DNA from: Plectosphaerella cucumerina
Taxonomy: Eukaryota; Ascomycota; Sordariomycetes; Glomerellales; Plectosphaerellaceae
Assembly (NCBI GenBank): GCA_020746995.1
Contig: JAGPXD010000001.1
Location: forward strand, 3,410,001-3,474,000
Direction: 5' to 3'
DNA: 64,000 nucleotides
In this document: positions 20,724 to 32,322 of the stretch, one piece after another
Layout: each line of letters opens with the position of its first letter
How positions within the stretch are numbered: position 1 is the stretch's first letter
Program-made: the position numbers and the translations under genes
Notes under the pieces: model-generated
The model's input: only the letters and a program-made list of their open reading frames with translations
Database searches by the model: none
Told to the model about the DNA's origin: nothing

Positions 20724-22968
20724 CGTGGTGACTTGCTCGATCGACAAGCAAGCAGATGCGCTCAGTTATTTCCAACGTCGCCCCGATTGAATTGCGTCTA
20801 TGTCTGTCTTCGTCGCTTCGTGTTTCTGGTACGTGTCCGGGGCTATTCCGTATGCATCATAAGGTATTGGTCGCACGCAATCGGTCTAATCCGCGGAGCC
20901 GTGGATCGGCGAGCGGGATGTTCGGTGGTTTAGATTAGGTGGCGGCAGCGACGGGATTTCGAAGTGCTGCGTCGGTTCAGGTCGAATCGAGTCGAGTCCA
21001 GGAAACACACAATATGTTCAGAAGGCCGGCTTCCAAGAGAGACAAGGGGGGAGGGGTATCGCGTGGGTGAGAGGCTTAGATAGATAAAGAAAATGAAATG
21101 CCAGCAGGGCGATGGGTGCGTGCAGGAACCAGTTCCAGGCAAAATAAGAGGCAGGGTTGCTTTCTACTGTCCCATCCGGGGGGTCGTGGTAGAGGGAACT
21201 AGAAGGAGGAGGTGGCGGGCTGGGCGTGCAAGGCGTGGTGGAGAGCTCGACCACCAGAATGGAACCTGGGAACCTTGAGAGACAAAGGTCGTCAGAAAAG
21301 GGAAGGTCGGCGACGGCCGGGTTTTTGTCAGCCAGAGAAACCGAACGATGTGCCAGGGAGCCCTTCCAGCTTCCAAGCGCTGAAGCACCTGTAAGGACCC
21401 TGGATGGCCCCCCCGAGAGCGCTGGGGGGGTGGTCCGGGAGCCCCAGAATAGCGCAGTAGTGCGGCAAGGGTGTGGGTGACCAGCTTCCCAAAACGATAT
21501 GGCTTCCCCCGCCATGGCCAATAGTTGTCGCCGCAGTCATCGTTTGCACCTGGCAGGTGTGGCGTCTGAGCCGGGGGCCGCCCCATCCTTCTCGGCAATC
21601 CGCCCCTCCATTTCTGTTCCATCTCGACTCCTGCCATTTCCCACGCCCCCCAATGTGGCCCGCCCAACCCAAGACGACACGTGCATGCCGGAAGAAGAGG
21701 GCGCGCAGCATCGCGCTCCGTGATAGATTGACGGGAGCAGTCTTTCATATGGGAGGATGCGACACCGCGACAGCCTCAACCGGACATATGTTGGTCACAA
21801 GGAATGTCGGGAATGTTGCACGGTGTGCGCGGCTTATGTGCTGACCAACTGAATGCCGGCTCAGCCGATGTCGACGTGTTGCTCTGTTTCGACACACGAC
21901 CAGAAGCAAAACGCCCAGGCCGGGGCATGCTGGGTCAAGGCTTCTAGGACTCGACCGTGACTTTGGCTCTCCGCCTCCGCAAAGCGTGAACCCTTCGCCG
22001 GCTCACGGCACCCATCGATCCAGTCTTGGGCGGCAGCTGTTGTTTCGTCTTGTCTGGACCTCATGCCGTCCGACACCACGCAGCGCGCCTCAACCTAAAA
22101 TCCGATGGATCCGCGTCCAGACTGCCCGGCAGCTAACGGATTCCGGCCACATGCTCGACGACCAGTGTCTGGACAGTCGGGAGTGTTGCTGACGTATGAC
22201 CAAGGTACTCACCGAGGAGGCGCATCTTCAACCCTCAATCAATGCAGCCGTCTTACCGGCAAAGTCGCCACTCGTACGACGGCCGAGGGGAAACCCGGGG
22301 ATTCTTGACCGTTGCAACAGTCGTCTGGCATGGCGCATTCATGATGTTGCCGCAAAGACCTCGAATAGGAAGTTGACAATGGTGCAAAAGATATCGATTC
22401 TTGTGTCTCTGTTGATCGTATGATTCCGTAGAGCATCTCGTCAGATCTGAAGATCCGGGATCTACGTGCGGGAGGACGGGCGGTTTGGCCAAGTGCTGGT
22501 GGCAGGGTGGCTTCCTTCAGAAGGTACCCCTTATCGCTATCGACCAGCATCGCCAGCGCCCCACTACGCATCGGCCGAGCTGCCGCTCCTGCCCCGCGGA
22601 AAGCAACCACCAGAAGCTCGACTCGCCGCTGCTTCACCACACGGACGCCCGCACGTCTACAAACACAATCTCAAACAGACCTGATACCACTCGATCCCAC
22701 ACCCACCTCGGACACAGAAACAACGTCTCCCTGCACGGCACACCAACGATCATCGACAGGGATCCTGCTCATCCTTCTTTCGCCACCAGGAACCTTGACC
22801 GCCTGCCTCTCCGGAGCTCTGTACAGCCCGGGTCTGTGAACGACCGCACGGGACTGGCGTCACCCTCAGCCTTGCCAACCCCACCATCACGAGGCGCCGT
22901 AAGGCTCCGAAGCTCCCCACGATACCGCCTACTATCCAGCTAGCCGTGTCGACGACACCGCGGTCACC
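20724..22968. other. Long divergent intergenic region CCC2/CSN7
   Basis: About 2.2 kb without a supported gene. Open frames such as 21164-21748 (minus) are Pro/Arg/Trp-rich and overlap others, so I treat them as chance. At 21408-21430, seven C and seven G residues form a hairpin around GAGAGCGCT. The last few hundred bases are probably the CSN7 leader. Confidence 0.5.
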
Positions 22969-23926
22969 ATGGAGCAGACCAAGGCTCTCAATGCTCTCGA
23001 GGTTCGTACACGGCCCTTGTCCTCGTCCCACCCGACCCAGCTGACACCTCGCCCAGCCCTTCCTGGCCCTGAGCAAGTCGGCCAACTCGCCCAGCGCCGC
23101 GGCCGACCTCATCAGCCGCGCCACCTCGAACCCCAACACCTTCCTCTTCACCGAGCTCCTCTCCACACCACAGATTCAGGCCCTGGCACAGGCCCCCGAC
23201 TTCTCCACGCACCTCACCCTCCTCCAGATCTTTTCCTACGGCACATATGCCGACTACCAGTCTCAGCAACAACATCAGCAGCAGACACCCCTGCCGGCTC
23301 TCAACGATGCCCAGGCCTTGAAGCTGCGCCAGCTCAGTCTCCTGACTCTCGCCCGCGACAGGAGGAATCTGGCCTATTCCTCCCTCCAAGCCGCCCTCTC
23401 CCTCCCCGATACCCGCTCCCTCGAGGCCCTCGTCATTTCCGCGATTTACGCCGGCCTTGTCTCCGCAACTCTCGACCCCGCTCGTCAGCACGTTCATGTC
23501 AATGCTCTCTCCCCCCTTCGCGACGTCGCTCCAGGCGCCATTGGCCCCATGACCGTCGCTTTGGGCAACTGGTCCGCCCGCTGCGCCTCTACCATCGCCG
23601 ACATTGAGAGTGAGATCGAGCGTATCCGGGCCACCGCCGCTACGCGCCAGCGGGACGACGCCGAGAGGACTGAGGCTATCAACCGCCTGATCGACGACTT
23701 GGACCACAAGGGCACGCCCCATCCCGGCCAGGAGAGCACCACCCTCGGTGATAGGACCCGCCGGCCCGCCCGTGGGGGCATCAAGGGACGCTCCCGCGGA
23801 GGCAACAAATCGTTGAACAAGCGAGGCAGCAACCTGATGGAGGGCACGGATGAGGTTGATGATGAGGCGATGGACGTGGACGTTGAGGAGGAGGAGCTCA
23901 AGCGTGCGAGCAGGCGCAAGCTATGA
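22969..23926 (+). CDS. CSN7: COP9 signalosome subunit 7
   Basis: Exons 22969-23001 and 23057-23926 give 300 residues; the 55-nt intron (donor GTTCGT) joins NALE-PFLALSKSA. The PCI-domain region includes NTFLFTELLSTPQIQAL, LLQIFSYGTYADY and LKLRQLSLLTLA, then the winged-helix part LEALVISAIYAGLV and a C-terminal helix (IESEIERIRATAATRQ). This order is the CSN7/CsnG pattern. The protein is part of the COP9 signalosome, which removes NEDD8 from cullins. The tail is Arg/Gly-rich then acidic (DEAMDVDVEEEE). It is convergent with RAX1. Confidence 0.93.
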
Positions 23927-24340
23927 GCTTCATGGCAGCAGTAGATGATTAGACCCACGAAATGATTCACGATTATTACACCATGGGTCGACGAGGGGTG
24001 ACGCCCTCTCAGCTGTAGCGGACTTCTCATGTTGATTCAATACACCACAGTGACCAAGGCCCTGCCTAACCGCAAATTATAGTGTACATTGCGCGAGCCG
24101 CAACACGCACGGCCTCAATCTTCGCAGCACGCGGAAATCATGCGTCAGCAAACGCCTGTAGAGAGCCGGTTCCGTCCTGCCCATCCTATTAACCCTAGTT
24201 CGCGAAGGGCCTCGATACCGCGCATCGGTATCCTAAAGGTCTGTCGCAAGCCCATGAAGTCCGTCGCTCAAGCCATAACGCCGCAATCGTAATATCGTAA
24301 AGTGCAAGTAGCCACACGTTTCTGCTTCGACCCGGGCAGC
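23927..24340. other. Intergenic between convergent CSN7 and RAX1
   Basis: Contains only the two 3' ends as far as I can see. Confidence 0.5.
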
Positions 24341-25555
24341 CTAGAGCCTCTTGCCGGGGACGAGGATGAAGAGCACACAGAGGCCAGCGTCGACTAGCAG
24401 CGTGATGAGCAGGACCATGATGGCGCGCTTGGCGAGGAGTGTACGGATGTAGGGCTCGCGGATTCTGGAGAAGGAGAAGGGCGTGGACTCGCTGTAGCCT
24501 ACGAGAGCGACGACAGGGTCGAGAGAGTACTGGTATGATGCAAGGAAGTAGACTCCCAGTGTGAAGGGGAGGATGAGCTGCGGCAGTTAGCATCCGGATC
24601 CATCATTGCTAGGGACGGTTAACTCACCCAGCACCGGGTCAGGCGGCTCATGTCGAGGAAGATGAGAACGAATCCAGTCCAGAAGGCACCAAACAGGGCG
24701 ATGAGACCGAAGATAAGACGCATCACCAGCGTCGGCGGGATCAGGTTGCCCAGGGCCTTCATGCGCAGGAACCCGGGGAAGGCGTCGCGCTCCATGGCTT
24801 GGAAGACGTAGTCCTTAGCCACATCAAACACTTCCGGGTCGTCTCGGCCAAACTCCTCAATCGCGCTGGTGACGTCCTGGGTAATGGACCCAGGCAGGGT
24901 GATTTCACGCTCCGCGCCCGGGAGCAGGAAGGTGTAAAGGATCTTCTCTGCAGAGGCCCGGATGTCCTGGCGCGCGACGGCCTGGCCGGGCGAGTTTGAG
25001 TCGGACGTGACGTCGCGCGAGCGGGACGTGCTGAAATGGCTGGGTCGTCCCGGCGACCGCGGCTCGGCGCCGCTCTGAGACGCAGAATCCTGTGCCTCCT
25101 CGCGGAGATACGCTGACATCTGGGCGTCCTGGTCCTTCTCCTTCTCCGTGGCGTACATTGATGGGCCGGCGGCGCTGTGGCTGATCTCGCCCATGTTCTC
25201 GAGGATGGCGGAGGATCTCTTGGACCCGGCCTTGTCCATCTCAGGGGTGCCGACGAGGACGGAGCGGCGCAGTTCGCGGACATAGTGACGGCATAGCGAC
25301 ATGTGCTGGGCGACATCGAGCCTGGGTTCGGTCAGTATGAAGGTTTGTGAGGGGGTTGGCCTCGTATCAAGCGTACCAGAAATCGAGGTAGTCCACGGAT
25401 CGCTGCTGGTCTCGCATGTAGATGTAGAAAGAAAAGAGATCGACCGGCGGTAGGGTGCGACGGCTGAGCACCTCGAACAAGGTCGGAAGCCTATTCCGCT
25501 GCAGATCCGGCTGCGGCGACGGTGTTGTCGCCATGGCGTTGTCTCGGCTGGTCAT
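24341..25555 (-). CDS. RAX1: RAX1-like RGS-domain membrane protein
   Basis: Exons 25555-25377, 25321-24628 and 24577-24341 give 369 residues. The N-terminal RGS-like region begins LPTLFEVLSRRTLPPVDLF and continues over the first junction as LDFW-LDVAQHMSLCRHYV; a Ser-rich, probably disordered insert follows, then the second half of the RGS fold (AEKILYTFLLPGAEREITLP). Three membrane segments close the protein; the second intron (GTGAGT...GCAG) joins LTRCW-LILPF inside this membrane part. RGS plus three C-terminal membrane spans is the RAX1 design: yeast Rax1 marks bud sites, and filamentous-fungal homologues are linked to polarity and G-protein signalling. The last residues (LVPGKRL) are cytoplasmic or luminal and short. 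Confidence 0.9.
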
Positions 25556-26292
25556 GATGGGTGGTGGGTGGAGTTACTCGCGGGTTGCTGATGTCGACCT
25601 CGCAGGAAGAGAAGCGGCGAAGTTTTAAATGAAGCGGAGTCCCGGCTGCGTCGTTGGACAATGTGGTACGAAAGGGTCGCACAATGCCTCAATCGTCCAA
25701 TGCCGTATGAATAGAGGTAGTCGTCGGGAAGGATCGCGCTTGCTGCTGCATTCGGAAATGGCAGTTTGCGAAGAGACGAAAGAGGTCGATTGTCGCTGGG
25801 AGATTGTAGTACTGGGAGGAAAAGGAAAACTGAGAAGCGTCTCGGGTGTGTCGAGGCGGGATTGGCCGCCTTGTCGCGCGAATGCCGTCGTGGTCGTTCA
25901 GCATAAACACGACATGGAGTGTTGTCGATGGCTGTTTGGGGGTAATCTCAGGACTTCAAGCGATCGGCGCAGGTACGTACCTATCCTCCCCTTGCCGTCC
26001 TTACTAGCGCCTCCCGGCGATGGCCCCTCCACCCAGAAGCGGATCCCAGACACGAGCCTCACAAGATCACGTGCACCCCGATTGGCCGGATGTGGATCAC
26101 TCAGCCAGCCCCTCGCCCATTGGCTCGTCAATCCCACAACCCGGAATCGCCCAGCGCCGAAAAAGTAGCCCTAGCGACAAAATCTCTCTGAGGCCCTCCG
26201 CGAAAGAAGTTGAGAACCCGCATCGCCAACTCATACCCTCCGTCAAGCCTCCTCCGACCACCCAGCGACCACCCCCGAGGAATCGATCCAAG
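25556..26292. other. Divergent promoter RAX1/RPL31
   Basis: No supported gene. The plus-strand frame 25629-26168 has no recognisable protein character. Confidence 0.5.
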
Positions 26293-27044
26293 ATGTCCAC
26301 CAAGCAGAAGACCGCTGGCAAGACTGGCCGCTCGGCCATCGCGGATGTCGTCGCCCGCGAGTACACCATCCACATGCACAAGCGCGTTAGTAGCAACCAG
26401 AGACAACCCCCCGGGAGCGCCCTCCCCGACTAGGCGGCCGGCCATGCACGACGAGAGACGACAATAGCACCATCGCTGCGGAGATGCTGGCCGGCCGATT
26501 TGTTTGGGGAAGGGTGTTCATGAAGGGAATTACAGGGCGAATTGCTGACGTTGCCGCCTTGCACAGCTCCACGGCGAGTCCTTCAAGAAGCGCGCCCCCC
26601 AGGCCATCAAGGAGATCAAGAAGTTCGCCCACCAGGCCATGGTACGTTGCCAACACCACCCGACGACCTACCCACCAACGATACGACTCGACCCCCCGAA
26701 GAAGGAGAACATGTCAAGAGAGGGAGCAGGAAGGGGATTGGTTCATGCGACGACACCATACATACACACATGTTCTCCTTCGGGAGGGCTTGCCGAACCT
26801 CCAACATCTTCACCTAGGCTAACCATTCGCGCAACAGGGTACCACCGATGTCCGCCTGGACCCCCAGCTCAACAAGAAGGTCTGGGAGCAGGGTATCAAG
26901 GGCGTCCCCTACAGGCTCCGCGTCCGCATCTCGCGGAGGCGAAACGACGAGGAGGGTGCCAAGGAGAAGCTCTACAGCTACGTCCAGGCCGTGAACGTCA
27001 AGAACCCCAAGGGTCTCCCCACGGTCATCGTCGAGGAGGAGTAA
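26293..27044 (+). CDS. RPL31: 60S ribosomal protein eL31
   Basis: Exons 26293-26385, 26567-26641 and 26838-27044 give 124 residues. The introns (181 and 196 nt) are long for this window, as is common in fungal ribosomal protein genes; the first has donor GTTAGT. The product reads SAIADVVAREYTIHMHKR, LHGESFKKRAPQAIKEIKK, VRLDPQLNKKVWEQGIKGVP and ends LPTVIVEEE, all standard eL31. The protein sits at the peptide exit tunnel of the large subunit. Right after the stop, an 8-bp A/T inverted repeat (27049-27070) may be part of the 3'-end signal. Confidence 0.97.
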
Positions 27045-27698
27045 AGATAGAAAAAAAAGTGCTTTTTTCTCTCTTTGGCAAAAACGGTTCACCAAGGGCG
27101 GCATTCGGCATCGGAGTTGCACGGGTATTCTACCACCACCACGATTACTGAGAGGAAATGCGAACGAGGCTTGATTCCCCCCCAAAAAAAGACAAACCCC
27201 CCGCCATAACGGGTTCCTCGACAATCCCCCCACCAACCTACCAACTTCATCCTTGCGCTGGGAGTCAGTGTGTTTTTTACGGTTGCGGTGTCTGGTCCAG
27301 GGGGGACGGAGGGGGCGGTCGGCGATACCTGGCCCCCGACCCTGGGAGAGATGGACGGACACGCGGTCATCTGGGAAAGGGGGGGATAGCGGATCGGTGA
27401 TGTTACACGTTGTTGTCCTCGGTAGACGCTGCTATCGATCGATCAATCAACCCCTCGAAAGAGTTACAGACAATGGTTTTTTTCTCGTTCCTACAAGTCA
27501 TGATCACTGGCCACGGCTGATGCGACGCGACGCAATGCGGACCACCCAGGTTGCGGGTTAGCAACAAAACAAAACAACAGCAAAAGCCCATACAAAGTCA
27601 TCCTATCCATGCAAACGCAGACTCCGGTTCTCCGGTCCTCGGGTATAATGATGTTGACGTTGAGAAGTTGGCGGTCTTGGGGGGACTGTTGCCCGGGC
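27045..27698. other. Intergenic between convergent RPL31 and UBC11
   Basis: No gene found. Contains the A/T hairpin AGAAAAAA...TTTTTTCT at 27049-27070 and several homopolymer runs. Confidence 0.5.
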
Positions 27699-28361
27699 CT
27701 ACTCATCGTCGATGTCGCGGTGGCGCGCGAGCACCTTGCGCTTGAACTCGTCAAAGTCCTTGTCCCAGAGCTCGGCGGCCTCGCCGTTGAGGGGGGAGGC
27801 GCTGGGCAGAGCGAGTCAGCTGGGAGTTTCTATGGGATGTCACCAGGAGGAGGCCTTACTTGTTGGGCTCGCCCAGGAGGCTCTGCAGACTCAGCAGGAC
27901 GGTCTGGATGTTGTAGGCAGCCGTCCACTTGTCCTTGAGGATGTCGAGACAGATGCGGCCGGAGAAGTCGAAGTTGGGGTGATAGATGGGGGTCTTGAAG
28001 AGGACCGTGGGAGGAGCATAGGGGTAGTTGCTGGGGAAGGACAGGCTGAGCTTGAGGGTGAGGCCGGCGTAGGGGGTCTCGTCCGGGCCCTCGATGGTGG
28101 CGGTCCAGCTCATCAGGTTGCCGTCGGCGGAAGGGAAGGCCGAGACGCCGGGGGCGGGAGACGTCATGAGCTGCATCAATTCGGTCTGGAGCCTGGAGGT
28201 GATGTTGTGGTCAGCTCAGCCCTGGACAGGCGAGGTTGGCAGCCGGCGGATAGCTACCTTTTGGTGACACTAGCAGCATCAGGTCCCTTCCTGGCGACGC
28301 TCGCCTTGGCTGCCTCTGTTCCCGTGGGAGGGTTCTGGGAGTTTTCGGTAGTGAACGCCAT
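27699..28361 (-). CDS. UBC11: Ubiquitin-conjugating enzyme E2, UBC11/UbcH10 class
   Basis: Exons 28361-28258, 28192-27860 and 27801-27699 give 179 residues. After a flexible 35-residue N-terminal extension, the UBC fold starts LQTELMQLMTSPAPGVSAFP and carries the HPN motif (106-108) and catalytic Cys116 in GRICLDILKDKW; the third exon completes SLLGEPN-NASPLNGEAAELW. The extension and the LKDKWTAAYNIQTVLLSLQ block identify the UbcH10/Ubc11 class, which works with the APC/C to degrade mitotic cyclins. It is divergent from CHK1, so the two cell-cycle genes share one upstream region. Confidence 0.94.
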
Positions 28362-29183
28362 GTTTGCAAGAACCGTCGGTAGAAGAGAAGAAGGTGGTGG
28401 TTCCGGGAGGTGTTTCGGAACAAGAACGAGACAGGAGTGTCGAGATTCTGCGGTAGTCGACGACAGGGTCAAGTTGACTTAGCACTGCGGGTGAGGAGGC
28501 AGAGGGTCAAAGGAGAATGCCACCGCAGCGCGAGGTTTCAAGTTAGGAATGTTTTCGTAGGGAGAGGGAAGGGCGGGAGTAGAGGCCAGGAAGGTCCGTT
28601 GCAGATGGAAGGGACGGGTAGGTATTGTAGTTTTAGGTCCTAGGCTGGAGGGAGTGATGGAAGGAATTGGGGCGGCGGGAAGCGGTAGCTGAGCCTTGGC
28701 AGGGTGTTGTTTACTGAGGTTTTGGCGGATCACGCCCGGGGCAACCGCGATAAGCCGCTGCTCAGGAACCCAGCGCGGGGCGAGGCCCCTGTCTGGCCAA
28801 TCGATAGGCGCCCGACCCGCTGGGACTTGTGGTTCAGCGGGCGGCACGGCCCCGGGACGGCCACTCAACCTCGCCTGCCTGGGTGGCGTGTAAAACAAAC
28901 ATCATCCACGCTGCCTTGCAGGGACTGGACTGGAAGGACCTCTTTACGCGGTCTGGACGCGACTCGGCGGCCATCAACGCGCGCACACAGCCAACACCAT
29001 GGTGAGTGCACACCTTCCGTTCAGCCTCCTCCACCACATCGTACTCAGTACCCTCCGTTTGATTACATCGCAAAAGTTTTGTGAGAGACGTGTCATGCCT
29101 CCATGACACTACCGTCTCATCACACTAACACACCGACTTCCCTCCTCACTCAACCTGGCCACCATCGAATCCCTTCTCACAAG
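28362..29183. promoter_or_regulatory. Bidirectional promoter UBC11/CHK1 with clustered ACGCG motifs
   Basis: No coding region supported. Three ACGCG cores lie at 28946-28950, 28957-28961 and 28977-28981, about 200-240 bp before the CHK1 ATG; ACGCG is the core of the MluI cell-cycle box bound by MBF. None is the full ACGCGT. An ATG followed at once by GTGAGT near 28999 may mark a leader intron. Confidence 0.4.
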
Positions 29184-30877
29184 ATGCAGTCACAACTAGC
29201 CCCCCTCCCGACGGATCTCCCCTTCCGGATCATCTCCAAGACGATCGGACGTGGGGCATATGCATCGTGAGTACTTGGTGCCCGCGGCATGTGGCCTAAA
29301 CTGCAGCTAACACGTGCACCAGCATCAAAAAGGCCATTCCTCTGGAGTCGACGACGCCAGTGTTCGCCGTCAAGCTGATCCACAAGGACTATGCTATGCG
29401 CCAGGGTCGGGTGTCTGCGAAGCAACTCCTGATGGAGGTGTCGCTACACTCACACATCGGCCAGCACGCCAACATCATCGAGTGGTTCGCCTCAGGCGAG
29501 GACGTCAACTGGCGGTGGATAGCCATGGAGTTTGCCGATGGCGGTGACCTGTTCGACAAGATCGAGGCCGACGTCGGCGTCAACGAGGATATCGCCCAAC
29601 TCTACTTCCTCCAGCTTGTCAGCGGCGTGAGCTTCATGCATTCCAAGGGCGTGGCTCATAGGGACCTGAAGCCTGAGAACATCCTCCTCTCCGACACGGG
29701 AAACCTCAAGCTCGCCGACTTTGGCATGGCCACAATGTTTGAGTACAAGGGAAAGCGGAAAGCAAGCTCGACTCTCTGCGGCAGCCCGCCGTACATTGCT
29801 CCTGAAATCCTCGCTTGCGGCCGCGCCGACAAGAGGTCGTCCACAGGGGCTAAGTACTCGCCGGACCTGGCCGATACATGGTCGTGCGGCGTCATCCTAT
29901 TTGTCCTGCTCGTGGGCAATACGCCGTGGGACGAGCCCTCTAACAGCAGCTGGGAGTTTCAGGAGTACGTGCGGTCAAGCGGACACAGTACAGATGCACT
30001 ATGGGAGCGTGTGCCCGCCGACGCATTGTCCCTGCTCCGCGGCATGATGAACATCGACACAACAAAACGATTTAACTGGAGTAATGTGCGCCAGCACCCC
30101 TGGTACACAAGAAGGAACCCATTCGCAACATCTGATGGCCGAGTGTTGGACCCCCTGAGTCTGGCGACCCAGATGCTGGAGAGACTCCGTATCGATCTCA
30201 GCCAGCAACCGCCCCTTTCTCAACGCACCGGAGACTTTATGGACATCGACGCCGGCAGCCTGCACCCCGCCACTCAGCCAGAAGCCCCCGTCACCCCCAT
30301 CAGCGACACGGCTTGGGATTGGGAACGCCCAGTGCTGCGCTCTATCGGCTCCATGGCCGTATCAGCGACGCAGCCCGTCACTAGGCCTGGCAGCGACTTT
30401 GCCGCGCCGAACGGCCGGCGGCCCGGCAAGCACAACTTTGGCGACCCCCTGGGCGGCGAGCCGTCGATGAGCCAGTTCTCGCAGAATCCCGGTATCCCGT
30501 TGACGCTGACACAGGCGGCGCGGCAATTCCGCGACATCGTGCCGCCCGAGTCGCTCACTCGCTTCTTCTCGCACGTGCCGCCGCAACTTCTGGTGCAGAT
30601 GGTCTCGGACGCGCTGCACCAGCTCAACGTGCCGCTGGCGCCTGTGTCGCCGAATCTGCACGGCGACCACGTCGCCACGATAAAGGTGCGCACTGTCGAC
30701 GGACGCAAGCAGGGCCTTCACGGCGAGATCCATGCCGACCGCCACCACTTGCCCGATGACTTGGAGTTGCTCGATGTGCGTTTTGTGAAAGTCAAGGGCG
30801 ACCCGCTGGAGTGGCGTCGCTTCTTCAAGAAGATTGTGGTCCTCTGCAAGGACGGCGTCTACGTCCCCGAGTCGTAG
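29184..30877 (+). CDS. CHK1: DNA-damage checkpoint kinase CHK1
   Basis: Exons 29184-29266 and 29323-30877 give 545 residues; the 56-nt intron joins IGRGAYAS-IKKAIPL within the glycine-rich loop. The kinase domain carries the ATP lysine in FAVKLIHKDYA, HRDLKPENILL (catalytic loop), DFGMATMF and CGSPPYIAPEI. After the domain come a Ser/Thr/Pro linker and a C-terminal block (SLTRFFSHVPPQLLVQMV ... DDLELLDVRFVKVKGDPLE) resembling the KA1-like autoinhibitory end of CHK1. This kinase stops the cell cycle after DNA damage. It is convergent with the SprT-like gene. Confidence 0.95.
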
Positions 30878-31251
30878 GACCGGCCGGGGCTCGACGAGGT
30901 CCAAATGCTCTGTGATGAGGATTAGATAGAGACTAGAGAGCGACATCATGCGTTGCCTTGGCGGCTCTGCTGAATAGAGAAGGGGCATTCAGGATGATAA
31001 TCACCGGTTGGGAGTTGCACTTGGAATGATGGTTGATGCTTGTGAACCTGCGGTGATAGTTTGATATCCAGTTAATCCCTCTCAAACGCCAAATGTCTAT
31101 CCTGATCTAACCCAAACCCTCAAAAACGCCGCCAGTCTATCCATGTACCTGTTCCAAAAAAAAAAAAGACCGAACGAGTCCCCCAAATAACAGACGACAA
31201 TCCAATGACAACGATGGCCAATCCAACCTGATCCGTCCGGCCTCGACTGTA
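30878..31251. other. Intergenic between convergent CHK1 and the SprT-like gene
   Basis: No gene seen. Contains a run of A residues near 31156-31167. Confidence 0.5.
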
Positions 31252-32322
31252 TCAACGGCCCGCACCGCCCGGACGCTTGCCCTTCGGCGTCACGCCTTTG
31301 CAAGGGATCGGCTCCTGGCCCGAAACCTTCGGGCCCTTGTGGACTTGCGGGGGCTTCTTTTTGCCTCCTTCCTCCAAAGCTCGCTTGTATTGCGGATAGA
31401 GCTCAATATTCTCCATGAGGTCGGCGTACTCGGCTCTGAAGCCGGGAAGTCGGGAGAAGCCCTCATGGGCAAAAGGCTCCGTGCTGTTGTCGGAGCCGTT
31501 TTTCACCGATGCAAGTCTGGCTCTCTGCTCCAGCTCCAAAAACAGTGAATACGCATCTATGAGCGACTTCTTGGTTCCGTAGCTGCTGACACCGGTCATG
31601 AAGCTTCTGAGCTCTGGGTCCCAGCTTCGGATGATGTTGGTGATGCGTGCCTGCAGCAGGAAGAACGCCGCACCGTGTGATTGTGTGCCCACAGTTCCGG
31701 GCGCCTCCTTCGTGCACACAAGTCCTCGACAGACGAAAAGGCCCAGATAGGCGTGGATCATCTCGTGGACCAAAGTCTCAATCATTTCGGAGAGAGACTG
31801 CGTCCTGTTCCTGCCTAGGCGCGGGTAAATGATAATGGACGCACGGCGCTCTCCGAATGAGTCGTTTTTCACGGCTGTGCTGCCTAGTTGCCGCCTGTGG
31901 CTTTGTCCTTTGTAAATCTTCATTGTGGCACGGCAGCCTTTCCGCGGCCCGAAAGGTTGGGTCATGGTGCCGAAGAAGAGGCAAATGTCGAGGGCGTGAA
32001 ACATTTCTTCGACGAACTGATTGCACTCTTCGGTGTCCTTCCATTTCCAATGCTTGTTGGGGGAATGCAGTTTCGATTGGAGCCTTGGTCCGAGAATGGC
32101 GGTGATTCTACGATGGAGTGGTGTACAGCATTCTTGGAATCCGGGGTCGTCCCACAGCTCGCCGGTCCAGCCGACAAGCTCGACGGCATGGTAGTGGCAG
32201 GGCTGAAGCGATATTGAGGCCCCTACACCGTATGCGTTCCAAAACCATGTCGGAGGATGTGGGTCAAGAGTGTAGTTGGAACAAAAGCATGTTGTCTCAG
32301 AATCTTGGGAAGGATCTTGCAT
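31252..32322 (-). CDS. SprT-like zinc metalloprotease-family protein
   Basis: An intronless frame of 356 residues. The zinc motif HEMIH lies at 186-190 in ETLVHEMIHAYLGLFVCRG, and a third ligand candidate, His216, follows in TQSHGAAFFLLQ, matching the HExxH...H arrangement of the SprT-like domain. No second C-terminal zinc ribbon as in SPRTN/Wss1 is visible; the C-terminus is basic (KKKPPQVHKGPK, PKGKRPGGAGR). Relatives cut DNA-protein crosslinks, but fungal single-domain forms like this one are uncharacterised. The N-terminal 100 residues are Cys/Trp/His-rich, with no domain I recognise. Confidence 0.85.
   Translation of the reverse strand: MQDPSQDSETTCFCSNYTLDPHPPTWFWNAYGVGASISLQPCHYHAVELVGWTGELWDDPGFQECCTPLHRRITAILGPRLQSKLHSPNKHWKWKDTEECNQFVEEMFHALDICLFFGTMTQPFGPRKGCRATMKIYKGQSHRRQLGSTAVKNDSFGERRASIIIYPRLGRNRTQSLSEMIETLVHEMIHAYLGLFVCRGLVCTKEAPGTVGTQSHGAAFFLLQARITNIIRSWDPELRSFMTGVSSYGTKKSLIDAYSLFLELEQRARLASVKNGSDNSTEPFAHEGFSRLPGFRAEYADLMENIELYPQYKRALEEGGKKKPPQVHKGPKVSGQEPIPCKGVTPKGKRPGGAGR

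Noticed and set aside
21164..21748. 194-codon minus-strand open frame upstream of CCC2
   Set aside because: No domain, chance-like composition, and overlapping frames of similar quality on both strands.
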